From the NCBI GenBank assembly GCA_003279115.1, contig QCBG01000010.1, forward strand, positions 1 to 45,304: a stretch of DNA of 45,304 nucleotides, in the 5' to 3' direction. Below the pieces are notes generated by a model. That model did no database searches and was not told where the DNA came from. It saw only the letters and a program-made list of their open reading frames with translations. Numbering within the stretch: the stretch's first letter is position 1; each line of letters opens with the position of its first letter. The stretch is from Prochlorococcus sp. AG-347-E03 (lineage in GTDB: Bacteria > Cyanobacteriota > Cyanobacteriia > PCC-6307 > Cyanobiaceae). Both the position numbers and the translations under genes were made by a program. Below are positions 34,731 through 44,359 of the stretch, one piece after another.

Positions 34731-36622
34731 GAATCGATTTAGGAACAACTAATAGTTGTGTCGCTGTAATGGAAGGTGGTAAACCTACTGTAATAGCAAA
34801 TGCTGAGGGTTTCAGAACTACTCCGTCAGTTGTTGCATATACAAAAAATCAAGATCAGCTAGTTGGACAAATCGCTAAAAGACAGGCTGTTATGAACCCT
34901 GAAAATACCTTTTATTCTGCAAAGCGTTTTGTTGGCAGAAGAGTTGATGAAGTAAATGAAGAATCTAAAGAAGTTAGTTATTCTGTTGAAAAATCTGGTT
35001 CTAGTGTCAAATTAAAGTGTCCCATTTTGGACAAGCAGTTTTCCCCTGAAGAGGTAAGCTCTCAAGTTTTAAGGAAGTTAGCAGATGATGCGGGTAAATA
35101 CTTAGGTGATAAAGTTACACAGGCTGTAATTACTGTCCCAGCCTATTTTAATGACTCTCAGAGACAGGCTACAAAAGATGCAGGAAAGATTGCTGGTTTA
35201 GAAGTTTTAAGAATTGTCAATGAGCCAACCGCTGCAGCTTTAGCATATGGCTTGGATAAAGAAAATGAGAAAATTCTTGTGTTTGATCTAGGAGGAGGAA
35301 CATTTGACGTCTCAGTTATTGAGGCTGGTGATGGTGTAACTGAGGTTTTATCTACATCTGGAGATACACATTTAGGTGGTGACGATTTTGATAGGTGTAT
35401 CGTTGATTATTTAGCTAGTACTTTTAAATCTAATGAGGGGATTGACCTTAGACAGGATAAGCAGGCTTTACAAAGACTTACTGAAGCAGCAGAAAAAGCA
35501 AAAATTGAGCTTTCAAATGCTACGCAAAGTGAAATAAATTTGCCTTTTATCACAGCTACACCTGAAGGTCCAAAACATTTGGATTTGAACTTAACTAGAG
35601 TAAAATTTGAGGAATTAGCAGCTTCACTAATTGATAGGTGCAAAACTCCAGTTGAAAGAGCTATAAGTGATGCAAAAATTTCTACTAGTGAAATTGATGA
35701 AGTTGTGATGGTCGGAGGTTCATCTAGGATTCCTGCAGTTCTAGATCTAGTAAAAAAAATAATAGGTAAGGAACCAAATCAAACTGTTAATCCTGATGAA
35801 GTAGTTGCTGTTGGTGCAGCTATTCAAGGTGGTGTTTTGGCAGGTGAAGTTAAAGATATATTATTGCTTGACGTTACTCCACTTTCTTTAGGTGTAGAGA
35901 CTTTAGGTGGGGTTATGACAAAAATGATAAATAGAAATACTACAGTTCCTACGAAGAAATCTGAGACTTATTCAACTGCTGTAGATGGTCAAACCAATGT
36001 AGAAATACATGTATTACAGGGTGAAAGAGAAATGGCATCTGATAATAAAAGTCTAGGAACTTTTAGATTAGATGGTATTCCATCAGCACCAAGAGGTGTT
36101 CCCCAAATTGAAGTGACATTTGATATCGATGCAAACGGCATTCTTAGTGTTACAGCTAAAGATAAAGGAAGTGGTAAAGAGCAAAGTATTTCTATCACTG
36201 GTGCTTCTACTTTATCTGATAATGAGGTTGAAAAAATGGTTAAAGATGCAGAATCAAATGCATCGGCAGATAAGGAAAAAAGAGAAAAAATTGATTTAAA
36301 GAACCAGGCTGAAACACTTGTATATCAGACAGAAAAGCAACTTGGTGAGCTGGGAGATAAAATTGATGCTGCAGCAAAGTCTAAGGTTGAAGAAAAAAGT
36401 AATGCTTTAAAAGAGGCAACTTCAAAAGAAGATTATGAGTCAATAAAAAAACTTCTTGAAGAACTTCAACAAGAACTTTATGCAGTTGGTTCATCTGTTT
36501 ATCAGCAACCTGGCAATCAGCCACCATCACCCGGTGCGGCGGGCGGTCCCGATCAGAGTGATTCAAACGAAAAAGGTGGAGATGATGTAATTGATGCAGA
36601 TTTTACTGAAACGAAAGATTAA
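34715..36622 (+). CDS. dnaK: Chaperone protein DnaK (Hsp70)
   Basis: DnaK binds and releases unfolded proteins in an ATP cycle run by DnaJ and GrpE. The 635-residue protein has GIDLGTTNS (6-14), [12 protein letters not shown], the phosphate-2 motif [24 protein letters not shown], the linker with [11 protein letters not shown], and a C-terminal lid ending with [11 protein letters not shown]. The open frame extends back to a TTG at 34613, but Hsp70 proteins start at MGKVVGID, so ATG 34715 is the start. The leader holds no CIRCE element. It is convergent with the downstream oxidase, sharing a TTAA at 36619-36622, and is separated from grpE-dnaJ by about 33 kb. Confidence 0.97.
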   Translation: MGKVVGIDLGTTNSCVAVMEGGKPTVIANAEGFRTTPSVVAYTKNQDQLVGQIAKRQAVMNPENTFYSAKRFVGRRVDEVNEESKEVSYSVEKSGSSVKLKCPILDKQFSPEEVSSQVLRKLADDAGKYLGDKVTQAVITVPAYFNDSQRQATKDAGKIAGLEVLRIVNEPTAAALAYGLDKENEKILVFDLGGGTFDVSVIEAGDGVTEVLSTSGDTHLGGDDFDRCIVDYLASTFKSNEGIDLRQDKQALQRLTEAAEKAKIELSNATQSEINLPFITATPEGPKHLDLNLTRVKFEELAASLIDRCKTPVERAISDAKISTSEIDEVVMVGGSSRIPAVLDLVKKIIGKEPNQTVNPDEVVAVGAAIQGGVLAGEVKDILLLDVTPLSLGVETLGGVMTKMINRNTTVPTKKSETYSTAVDGQTNVEIHVLQGEREMASDNKSLGTFRLDGIPSAPRGVPQIEVTFDIDANGILSVTAKDKGSGKEQSISITGASTLSDNEVEKMVKDAESNASADKEKREKIDLKNQAETLVYQTEKQLGELGDKIDAAAKSKVEEKSNALKEATSKEDYESIKKLLEELQQELYAVGSSVYQQPGNQPPSPGAAGGPDQSDSNEKGGDDVIDADFTETKD

Positions 36623-37701
36623 GAAAAGTAATTTTTAATTTCATTTGCAACCCATTTAGAACAAGCTGGAGCAAGTAAAATCCCATTTTTATAAAAACCT
36701 GTACATATAATTAGTCCATCTTCAAGATTTTTCATTATCGGTGAAGGCTCACCATCTGGCCTTGACCTTATTCCGTACCATTTTTTAGAAATCTTCCCTT
36801 TCATTAACCAATTTGGTTTTTTATCGAGAAAATTTGTAAGTTTTTCGAAAGTATTTTCTTCTGGCTTAGTACTATATTCGTCGGTTGATCCAATAATTAG
36901 ATTATTTTTTGATTTTGGAATTATATTTTTACCATTTATATTGAATTGTTTTGGCAGCGATAATAAATCAACTTCTCCATCATTTACAACAATTTCCATA
37001 GCTTGACCCAAGACAGGTTTTAATGTGATGTTGTGAGATAAGTTATCTATTAAATCAATTGCTTTTAGTGAATTGCACAAAATAACCATATCAGATTGAA
37101 TATTTTCATTGTTTCTTGTTGTAGAAATCCATTGATTGTTTGATTTTCTGATTTTTATTATTTCTTCTTTTGAAAAATTGATTTTTTTATGTTTTAGATA
37201 TTTATCTAATGTTTGAAGTAAAGAAAAAGGATTTATTCTTCCATCTTTGAAGGAAATTATTCCTTTTATATTTTTTGTTTGGAAGGCTTTATTTATATTC
37301 TTGATAAATATTGAGTCTCTTTCTAAAATTCGTAAGTTTTGATCATTATTTTCATAAATAAATTTCTCTAATTTTTTAAACTTTTCTTCATTAGTAGTTA
37401 GTTGTATTAATGGTTTTTCAATATTTAATGCACTATTAAATTTTTGCAGGAATGTAATCCATTGTGGCCATAATTCAATGCTTTGTTTCCTGAGATTCCA
37501 GCTTCTACCTCTCCTTTTTTGATATATATTACCCATTAGTAAGCCTAAGGCTGCATAGCTACTATTTTGGAGTTCAGTTGGATCTATTATCGTTACCTTG
37601 AAACCTAATTCTGATAATTCTAAGGCGTTAAATTTTCCAATAATCCCTGATCCAATAATAACTATGTGTGCTTTTTGAAAATTTTCTTTTAAGCTTTTCA
37701 T
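36619..37701 (-). CDS. FAD-dependent amine oxidase (DadA/ThiO family)
   Basis: The 360-residue protein has an N-terminal Rossmann FAD motif [20 protein letters not shown] (15-34) with the acid at IIDP. Next is [16 protein letters not shown] in the position of the substrate-side loop, and near the end [16 protein letters not shown] followed by [14 protein letters not shown]. These fit the DAO family that holds glycine oxidase ThiO (thiamine thiazole synthesis) and D-amino acid dehydrogenase. I prefer a ThiO-like role but cannot prove it. The protein is divergent from purU and convergent with dnaK. Low-complexity Lys/Asn/Ile patches are typical of this AT-rich genome. Confidence 0.8.
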   Translation of the reverse strand: MKSLKENFQKAHIVIIGSGIIGKFNALELSELGFKVTIIDPTELQNSSYAALGLLMGNIYQKRRGRSWNLRKQSIELWPQWITFLQKFNSALNIEKPLIQLTTNEEKFKKLEKFIYENNDQNLRILERDSIFIKNINKAFQTKNIKGIISFKDGRINPFSLLQTLDKYLKHKKINFSKEEIIKIRKSNNQWISTTRNNENIQSDMVILCNSLKAIDLIDNLSHNITLKPVLGQAMEIVVNDGEVDLLSLPKQFNINGKNIIPKSKNNLIIGSTDEYSTKPEENTFEKLTNFLDKKPNWLMKGKISKKWYGIRSRPDGEPSPIMKNLEDGLIICTGFYKNGILLAPACSKWVANEIKNYFS

Positions 37702-37748
37702 TGATATATTAGATATACTTGCTTATTTGACTTAATAGTTAAAGATTT

Positions 37749-38603
37749 TTGGAACATCCTTCAATTATATTCAAAATTGTTTGTCCCGATCGGCCTGGCC
37801 TTGTAAGTTTACTTACAAGTTGGATTTCAAATCACGGTGGAAACATAAAACATTCTGATCATCATACAGATCAAGATGCTGGTTTGTTTCTTAGTCGAAT
37901 TGAATGGAATAGTAACAATGACTTTCTTAATAGGGATGAAATTTATAAAGGATTTGAAAAAATTGCAGATGAAGTAAATGGAAAATTTAACGTAAATTAT
38001 TCTGATGAAATTCCAAATGTTGCTATTTTCGTAAGTAAACAAAATCATTGTTTGATTGATTTACTTTGGCGAGTAAGAAATGGAGAACTCAAAATGAAAG
38101 TCCCGTTAATAATTTCAAATCATTCTGATCTTGAAAATATTGCAAATGACTTTAATGCCAAATTTGTTCATGTTAATACCTTTAAAACTGATAAATCTAT
38201 TGTTGAAGATCAATTTTTACATTTACTCAAAGAATATGAAATTGATCTTGTTGTATTAGCCAAATATATGCAAATTTTGAGTGACTCTTTTTTAAAAAAG
38301 TTTTCTTCAATAATCAATATTCACCATTCGTTCTTACCTGCATTTAAGGGCGGGCAACCATATCATCGAGCTTGGAAGAGAGGTGTTAAATTAATTGGTG
38401 CTACTGCTCACTATGTTACTGAAGATCTTGATGAAGGCCCGATAATTGAGCAATGCACAGTTAATGTAAGTCATAGGGATGAAGTTGACGATTTGATTAG
38501 AAAAGGAAGAGATATTGAAAGAATAGCTTTAGCAAGAGCAGTTAGATTACATCTGAATCATCAAGTATTTGTTTATAACAGCAAAACTGCTGTTTTTGAT
38601 TGA
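37749..38603 (+). CDS. purU: Formyltetrahydrofolate deformylase
   Basis: PurU hydrolyses 10-formyl-THF to formate and THF, balancing the one-carbon pool used by purine synthesis. The 284-residue protein has an N-terminal ACT domain (IIFKIVCPDRPGLVSLLTSW) and a C-terminal formyl-transferase-like domain with NIHHSFLPAFKGGQPYHRAW. It also has GATAHYVTEDLDEGPIIEQ, where His and Asp are catalytic. The start is TTG at 37749; a stop codon at 37740-37742 leaves no other. It is divergent from the FAD oxidase. A hairpin with a T-run lies within its last codons and could be its terminator. CLC follows convergently after 10 bp. Confidence 0.94.
   Translation: MEHPSIIFKIVCPDRPGLVSLLTSWISNHGGNIKHSDHHTDQDAGLFLSRIEWNSNNDFLNRDEIYKGFEKIADEVNGKFNVNYSDEIPNVAIFVSKQNHCLIDLLWRVRNGELKMKVPLIISNHSDLENIANDFNAKFVHVNTFKTDKSIVEDQFLHLLKEYEIDLVVLAKYMQILSDSFLKKFSSIINIHHSFLPAFKGGQPYHRAWKRGVKLIGATAHYVTEDLDEGPIIEQCTVNVSHRDEVDDLIRKGRDIERIALARAVRLHLNHQVFVYNSKTAVFD
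38577..38597 (+). terminator. purU: Candidate terminator inside the 3' end of purU
   Basis: AACAGC (38577-38582), a 6-base loop AAAACT, then GCTGTT (38589-38594) make a perfect 6-bp stem, and the T-run continues (38593-38597). It is inside the coding sequence, with the purU stop at 38601-38603, because only 10 bp separate purU from the convergent clc gene. Confidence 0.5.
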
Positions 38604-38613
38604 AAATAGTTTT

Positions 38614-39972
38614 TTAGTCTTCTAATTCTATTTGTATTTGTCTTTCATAAATTGATTCTTCATTAAAAGCTCTTGCTATCAAGAAACTTGCAATGCAGCT
38701 GATTAACACAGGTTTCATTATTAATAAATTTTTTGTTAAAGCGAAAGCTAAAAACATTGCTGTAATTGGTGTTCGCGAACATCCTGCTACGAAAGCTCCC
38801 ATTCCCGCAAAAATGTATGTACTTGGTGCATGTCCTGTCGCAATTTCCACCCAACTCCCCATTATTAATCCAATTGACCCTCCTAAAGTAAGCATTGGAT
38901 AAAATAATCCTCCAGGAGCCCCAGATGCTGCAGCTAAACCTGTCGTAATAAATAATACTAAAACTGCTAATAAAGCAATACCAATACTTGTATTTTGTTC
39001 AGCTATTATTTTCTGTAATTCATCTAAATTATGAAATGTACTGGGCAAACAAGAATAGATGCTTCCTAAAATAAATCCACAGATACTCATTTTTAAAACA
39101 AATTTATTTTTATACCACTTTTTCCCAAGATTTTGCATCAACAAAACATATCTGCTGTACAATTCTGCAAACATTCCAATAATTATTCCTAGTAAAACTA
39201 AGTAAATAAAATCTATAGGTAAGAAAAAAACTGATGGGTCATATTCTTTTTGAATCAAAAATCCGAGGTTAAAATCAAAGCCTCCTGCTTTAGGATCTAA
39301 ACCTAAGGCTTGAATAATATCAGCAGATGAATCTGCAATGAAAGTTGTAATTACAACTAATAGCAAAATTACTGGTCTTGCAGAGTTTAATAACTCTTCT
39401 ATTGCATAGACAAACCCTCCTAATGGAGCGCTAAATACTGCAGCTATTCCAGCACCACCCCCTGCTGCTACTATTACTCTTCTAAAAGCTGTAGGAGCTT
39501 TAAGCCACTTGGCCATTTGCCAAGCTACTGATCCTCCCATTTGAACGGATGGACCTTCTGGACCTAAAGGGAATCCACTGCCAATAGCAATAATTCCTGA
39601 TATTAGCTTTACTAATCCTACTTTTAAATTCATTGGAACTTTTTTATGTCTTAAAAAACCCATGATTTGACTCACCCCTGAACCTTTTGCTGCAGGTGCT
39701 ATATTTTTGATCAAATATCCTGCAATAGCTCCTCCTAGAGCTCCAAAAATAGGTAATACCGCAATAGATGGGAATTGGTCTAATAATGCTAATCTCCAAT
39801 TATTAATAAAATAGATTCCAGTTTTAAAAAATATGCTTGTAATTGAGGCTCCTAAACCTGTTAATAAGAGCGAAAATGCAACGACTAGAGATCTTTGTTT
39901 TAATAATTTTTTGATACTACGAGAAGAATTATTACTTGTTTTTTGAATATTATCTTTTATAAAGTTTGGCAT
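38614..39972 (-). CDS. CLC-family chloride channel or chloride/proton antiporter
   Basis: The 452-residue membrane protein has the chloride-selectivity motifs of CLC: GSGVSQ (97-102), GPEGPSVQMGG (137-147) and GGLFYP in the C-terminal half. The gating glutamate in GPEGP is kept (E139), and IEEL (E192/E193) lies at the position of the internal proton glutamate of E. coli ClcA. A chloride/proton exchanger is therefore more likely than a passive channel. No C-terminal CBS domain is present. A start at ATG 39972 is followed by about 25 polar residues before the first helix. It lies 9 bp after acnB on the same strand. Confidence 0.92.
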   Translation of the reverse strand: MPNFIKDNIQKTSNNSSRSIKKLLKQRSLVVAFSLLLTGLGASITSIFFKTGIYFINNWRLALLDQFPSIAVLPIFGALGGAIAGYLIKNIAPAAKGSGVSQIMGFLRHKKVPMNLKVGLVKLISGIIAIGSGFPLGPEGPSVQMGGSVAWQMAKWLKAPTAFRRVIVAAGGGAGIAAVFSAPLGGFVYAIEELLNSARPVILLLVVITTFIADSSADIIQALGLDPKAGGFDFNLGFLIQKEYDPSVFFLPIDFIYLVLLGIIIGMFAELYSRYVLLMQNLGKKWYKNKFVLKMSICGFILGSIYSCLPSTFHNLDELQKIIAEQNTSIGIALLAVLVLFITTGLAAASGAPGGLFYPMLTLGGSIGLIMGSWVEIATGHAPSTYIFAGMGAFVAGCSRTPITAMFLAFALTKNLLIMKPVLISCIASFLIARAFNEESIYERQIQIELED

Positions 39973-39981
39973 AGTCCATGA

Positions 39982-42555
39982 TTACTTTGTCAAGCTGAAA
40001 TCGTGTATTTCATCAAATTGAAGATAGCGGTAAAGTTCATCTGAATATGGATTAATTTTATTTTTAGTAATATCCTGATATTCTTCAACTTCAGGTATTT
40101 TGCCAAGCAGTGCGCAAACGGCTGCTAATTCAGCGCTGCCTAAAAAGACTTGTGCATTCTTGCCAAGTCTATTATCAAAATTTCTTGTACTTGTAGAAAA
40201 TACTACGGAACCTTCATCTACTCTGGCTTGATTCCCCATACATAAAGAACAGCCTGGTAACTCTAACCTTGCACCACAATCTTCAAAAATTTTATAGTAA
40301 CCTTCAGCTTTTAGAGTTTCTTCATCCATTTTTGTTGGTGGACAAATCCATAATTTAGCTTTTAAATTTTGTATACCTTCCAGAACTTTCGCAGCTGCCC
40401 TGTAATGGCCAATATTCGTCATGCAAGAACCTATAAAAACTTCGTCAATATTTGTATTTGCAACATCAGTGATTTCTTTCACATTATCTGGATCGTTTGG
40501 GCAAGCAACTATAGGTTGTATTACTTTTGCTAAATCAATTTCAATGATTTCTTCATACTGAGCGTTTGAATCTGGTTTAATTAATGATGGTTTTTTTAAC
40601 CAATTTTTCATATCATTTATTCTTCTTGAAATTGATTTTGAATCTTCATAATTGCTCTCAATCATTTTTTCTAGTAGGCAAATATTGCTTCTTAAGTATT
40701 CTTGTACAGTTTCTTGGGATAATAGTATGGTACTACCAGCGCATGAGCGTTCTGCAGTAGCATCAGTAAGTTCAAAAGCTTGTTCAAGTTTTAGGTTTGG
40801 TAATCCTTCAATTTCCATAATTTTCCCGTTGAATATATTTTTCTTATTTGCTTTCTCAACAGTTAAGAGTCCTTTTTTAATTGCGAAGAGAGGGATTGCA
40901 TTTACTAAATCTCTAAGAGTGATTCCTGGTAATAATTCTCCTTTAAATTTAACTAGTACAGATTCTGGCATATTTAATGGCATTGATCCTATTGCAGCGG
41001 CAAAGGCAACAATTCCTGAGCCTCCGGGAAATGAAATGCCAAGAGGAAATCTAGTATGACTATCTCCGCCTGTGCCAACAGTATCTGGGAGAAGCATTCT
41101 ATTAAGCCAACTATGAATTATGCCGTCTCCAGGCTTAAGAGCTACTCCACCTCTTTGAGATATAAAATCAGGTAATTCTTTATGGGTAATTATATCTACT
41201 GGTTTGGGATAAGCAGCTGTATGACAAAAACTTTGCATTACTAAATCTGCAGTAAATCCTAAACAAGCTAGTTCTTTTAGTTCATCTCTAGTCATTGGCC
41301 CAGTAGTATCTTGACTACCAACTGTGGTCATAATTGGCTCACAGGTCATTCCTGGCCTTACTCCATCTAAACCGCATGCTTTGCCTACTATTTTTTGAGC
41401 TTGAGTAAAGCCGGCATTACTTTCGGTTGGATTTTTTGGTCTGGTAAATATTTCACTAGGTTGATAATCTAATTTATTTCTAATTTTGTCTGTAAGTGAT
41501 CTTCCAATCATAAGATTAATTCTTCCGCCAGCTTGAATCTCATCAGTAATAGTTGATGGATACAAGTCGAATTTGCTTATTAATTCTTCAGTATTTGAAT
41601 CTTTTTCAATTTTTTTAATAATGCCTGCATAAGGATATATTTTAATAACATCTCCTGTTTTCATTTGAGATACGTCAGCTTCTATTGGTAAAGCTCCTGA
41701 ATCTTGTGCAGTATTAAAGAAAATTGGAGCTATTTTGTTGCCAATTATTATTCCACCTGTTTTTTTGTTTGGAACAAAAGCAATATCTTCTCCTATATGC
41801 CAAATGAGTGAATTAATAGCAGATTTTCTAGAACTCCCTGTTCCAACAACATCTCCAACATAAGCTATTGGTAAATTTTGTGTTTTTAAATTATTAAGAA
41901 TCGTTATTCCATCAGGTTTTTTGAATTCCAACATAGCTAATGCGTGCATCGGAATATCCGGGCGTGTTGTTGCATGTACAGCTGGAGATAAGTCGTCTGT
42001 ATTTGTTTCACCGTCAACTTTAAACACTAAACAAGTAATCTCTTCCTCCAGAACTTTTTTATTTTTGAACCATTCTGCATTTGCCCAACTATCTACTACC
42101 TCTTTTGCATAAATATTGTTTTGAGATAATTCATAAATTTCATTAGATGAGTCATAAACGAGGATAATATTTTTTAATACTTCTGCTGCTTTTTTAGCTA
42201 GTAAACTATTCTCTCCTTTAAGAATTTCAACCAAAGAATTGACATTATATCCGCCAATCATTGTCCCAAGAATTTCAATTGCTTTTTGAGGGTTTATTGA
42301 TTTGCAATATTTTTCGGAATTAACAATAGCTGTAAGCCAGCTTGCTTTTACATAAGCAGCCTCATCAACTCCTGGTGGTACTCTATTTATTAGTAAATCA
42401 AGTAAATCAAATGAATCGTGGGTACTATCTTGTTCCAATAATTTTGTAACACAATTTGTTTGCTCAGCATTTAAAGGTAAAGGAGGTATACCTTTGGCAG
42501 CTCTTTCAGCTACGTGATCTGCATAATCTTTTAGCAATGTTTCCAAATTCTTCAT
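39982..42555 (-). CDS. acnB: Aconitate hydratase B
   Basis: AcnB isomerises citrate to isocitrate with a 4Fe-4S cluster. It is 857 residues long. The order is the AcnB one: an N-terminal helical HEAT-like domain (MKNLETLLKDYADHVAERAA), then the swivel domain (VVGTGSSRKSAINSLIW), then the catalytic domains. The cluster cysteines are in GSCMTNIGHYRAA and PGCSLCMGNQARV, plus SFCHTAAYPKP upstream. In cyanobacteria with an incomplete cycle it feeds 2-oxoglutarate synthesis for nitrogen assimilation. It is divergent from DAHP synthase (97-bp gap) and leads into clc. Confidence 0.97.
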   Translation of the reverse strand: MKNLETLLKDYADHVAERAAKGIPPLPLNAEQTNCVTKLLEQDSTHDSFDLLDLLINRVPPGVDEAAYVKASWLTAIVNSEKYCKSINPQKAIEILGTMIGGYNVNSLVEILKGENSLLAKKAAEVLKNIILVYDSSNEIYELSQNNIYAKEVVDSWANAEWFKNKKVLEEEITCLVFKVDGETNTDDLSPAVHATTRPDIPMHALAMLEFKKPDGITILNNLKTQNLPIAYVGDVVGTGSSRKSAINSLIWHIGEDIAFVPNKKTGGIIIGNKIAPIFFNTAQDSGALPIEADVSQMKTGDVIKIYPYAGIIKKIEKDSNTEELISKFDLYPSTITDEIQAGGRINLMIGRSLTDKIRNKLDYQPSEIFTRPKNPTESNAGFTQAQKIVGKACGLDGVRPGMTCEPIMTTVGSQDTTGPMTRDELKELACLGFTADLVMQSFCHTAAYPKPVDIITHKELPDFISQRGGVALKPGDGIIHSWLNRMLLPDTVGTGGDSHTRFPLGISFPGGSGIVAFAAAIGSMPLNMPESVLVKFKGELLPGITLRDLVNAIPLFAIKKGLLTVEKANKKNIFNGKIMEIEGLPNLKLEQAFELTDATAERSCAGSTILLSQETVQEYLRSNICLLEKMIESNYEDSKSISRRINDMKNWLKKPSLIKPDSNAQYEEIIEIDLAKVIQPIVACPNDPDNVKEITDVANTNIDEVFIGSCMTNIGHYRAAAKVLEGIQNLKAKLWICPPTKMDEETLKAEGYYKIFEDCGARLELPGCSLCMGNQARVDEGSVVFSTSTRNFDNRLGKNAQVFLGSAELAAVCALLGKIPEVEEYQDITKNKINPYSDELYRYLQFDEIHDFSLTK

Positions 42556-42652
42556 TAGTAAGGTTTAATGCATAATCTATTGTTATTTTTAATATTGAAA
42601 AGGAGAGTATTCATAAATGCTTTTTTAAATATTCAAAATTCTTAATTAATCA

Positions 42653-43720
42653 ATGACGACATCATCAAATAATTCAGCTTTAGAGAAGACATCAGATTTA
42701 CATGTTGTTGAAACACGTCCATTAATACCTCCAAGCAGATTACATAATGATATACCTTTAGACTACGACTCCGCTAATACAGTATCTAAAACAAGAAGAT
42801 CGATACAAAACATTTTGCATCATAATGATCAGAAGCTCTTAGTCATTGTTGGTCCATGTTCAATTCATGATATTGAGGCGGCAAAAGAATATTCAAAATA
42901 TATTCAAAACTTTCGAGAAATTTATAAAGATAAATTAGAAATAATCATGAGAGTATATTTTGAGAAGCCAAGAACAACTATTGGGTGGAAGGGATTGATA
43001 AATGATCCTCATCTAGATGATTCATATGATATTAACACTGGTTTAAGGAGGGCAAGAAGTTTGCTTTCATATCTAGCAACTCGTGGAATTCCTTCTGCTA
43101 CAGAATTGTTAGATCCAATTGTTCCACAATATATTGCCGATTTAATAAGTTGGACAGCAATAGGCGCGCGGACTACTGAAAGTCAAACTCATCGGGAAAT
43201 GGCATCAGGATTATCAATGCCTATAGGTTTTAAAAATGGAACAGATGGTTCTTTTACTACTGCAATAAATGCGATGCAGTCAGCTTCAAAATCACATCAT
43301 TTCTTAGGTGTAAATAACAATGGAATGGCTTCTATTGTTAATACTACGGGTAATCCAGATGGACATATAGTTTTAAGAGGCGGTTCAAAAGGCCCAAATT
43401 TTGAAAGTGACCACGTTAAAAGAATTTCATCTGAATTGAAGCAATCTAATCTTCCTCATAAAGTGATGATTGATTGTAGTCATGGTAATTCCAATAAAGA
43501 CTTCCGAAAACAGTCGGAAGTGCTAAAAAATATAGCTTCTCAAATTAGCAATGGTGAAAAAAATATTTTAGGAGTTATGCTTGAAAGTCATTTGAAAGAG
43601 GGAAATCAAAAACTTTTAAAAAAAGAAGATCTCCAGTTTGGTAGAAGCATTACAGATGCATGTATAGATATAGAAACAACAAGAGAATTACTTGCTATTT
43701 TATACAATTCACTTAAATAG
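42653..43720 (+). CDS. 3-Deoxy-7-phosphoheptulonate synthase, type I (AroFGH family)
   Basis: DAHP synthase joins erythrose 4-phosphate and phosphoenolpyruvate, the entry to the shikimate pathway. The 355-residue protein has the family motifs VGPCSIHD (66-73) with the metal-binding Cys, RVYFEKPRTTIGWKGLINDP, ATELLDP, IGARTTESQTHREMASGLSM, IVLRGGSKGPNF and MIDCSHGNSNKD. Length and motif spacing are of the enterobacterial-like type (AroF, AroG, AroH), so the isozyme cannot be named by sequence. ATG 42653 starts it. Its last 8 bases overlap the stop end of the convergent kinase-like gene. Confidence 0.95.
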   Translation: MTTSSNNSALEKTSDLHVVETRPLIPPSRLHNDIPLDYDSANTVSKTRRSIQNILHHNDQKLLVIVGPCSIHDIEAAKEYSKYIQNFREIYKDKLEIIMRVYFEKPRTTIGWKGLINDPHLDDSYDINTGLRRARSLLSYLATRGIPSATELLDPIVPQYIADLISWTAIGARTTESQTHREMASGLSMPIGFKNGTDGSFTTAINAMQSASKSHHFLGVNNNGMASIVNTTGNPDGHIVLRGGSKGPNFESDHVKRISSELKQSNLPHKVMIDCSHGNSNKDFRKQSEVLKNIASQISNGEKNILGVMLESHLKEGNQKLLKKEDLQFGRSITDACIDIETTRELLAILYNSLK

Positions 43721-44354
43721 TTATAAAAAAATTAAAAAATAATGCTGAAAAAATTGGAACAATAAAATTATCTATTCCTAAAATACTAAATTGTTCGAGC
43801 ACAGTCGCAAAAAAAGCTATTGTAAAATAATTTAAATTGAAACTATTTTGTTGGGCGTATCCTATTGAGCAAACTACTATCAAACTTGTCAAAAACATAG
43901 TTATAGTACCAAATAAAGATTTTTTTTGTTTACAAAATATCCAACTCTTTGAGTTAAAGCTTTTTCCTATTAATCCAGCTAGTCCATCACCAAAAGTCAT
44001 TATGAAAAATCCGCTAATTAATGCATATGGATCTTTATCCCAGAAAAGATAAATCAAAATAAATAAACTTAGACAATAAAATAATGTTCCATAACTCTTT
44101 CTCTCAACATCCTCAATTGTTGGAAATAATTTATAGGTGTAATTGATGAAAACCATTAATGAAACAAATCCTGTAAAAATTAGAGCAGAGTTTTGATTAA
44201 CTTTTAAAAATTGAGCAATTGGTATTAAAGGTCCTATTCCAATATGTATTATTTTTCTGACGATTTCTCTGCTATCTTCATTGTATTTTTTAAAAATTGC
44301 TGATATTAAAAAAATTGAAAATAAATATAATAAAATTACAGTAAATTTTATCAA
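43713..44354 (-). CDS. Phytol/dolichol-kinase-like (SEC59/VTE5) membrane protein
   Basis: The 213-residue protein has about six hydrophobic segments. The family core is RKIIHIGIGPLIPIA near 35-49 and FGDGLAGLIGKSF near 120-132, the CTP-binding region of polyprenol and phytol kinases and CDP-diglyceride synthases. Cyanobacterial relatives recycle phytol into tocopherol and chlorophyll. The start is TTG at 44354; upstream codons meet a stop with no ATG, and the first internal ATG would lose the core. The gap to the sigma factor stop is 5 bp on the same strand, so cotranscription is likely. Substrate is inferred only from the family. Confidence 0.78.
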   Translation of the reverse strand: MIKFTVILLYLFSIFLISAIFKKYNEDSREIVRKIIHIGIGPLIPIAQFLKVNQNSALIFTGFVSLMVFINYTYKLFPTIEDVERKSYGTLFYCLSLFILIYLFWDKDPYALISGFFIMTFGDGLAGLIGKSFNSKSWIFCKQKKSLFGTITMFLTSLIVVCSIGYAQQNSFNLNYFTIAFFATVLEQFSILGIDNFIVPIFSALFFNFFITI

Positions 44355-44359
44355 TTTGC

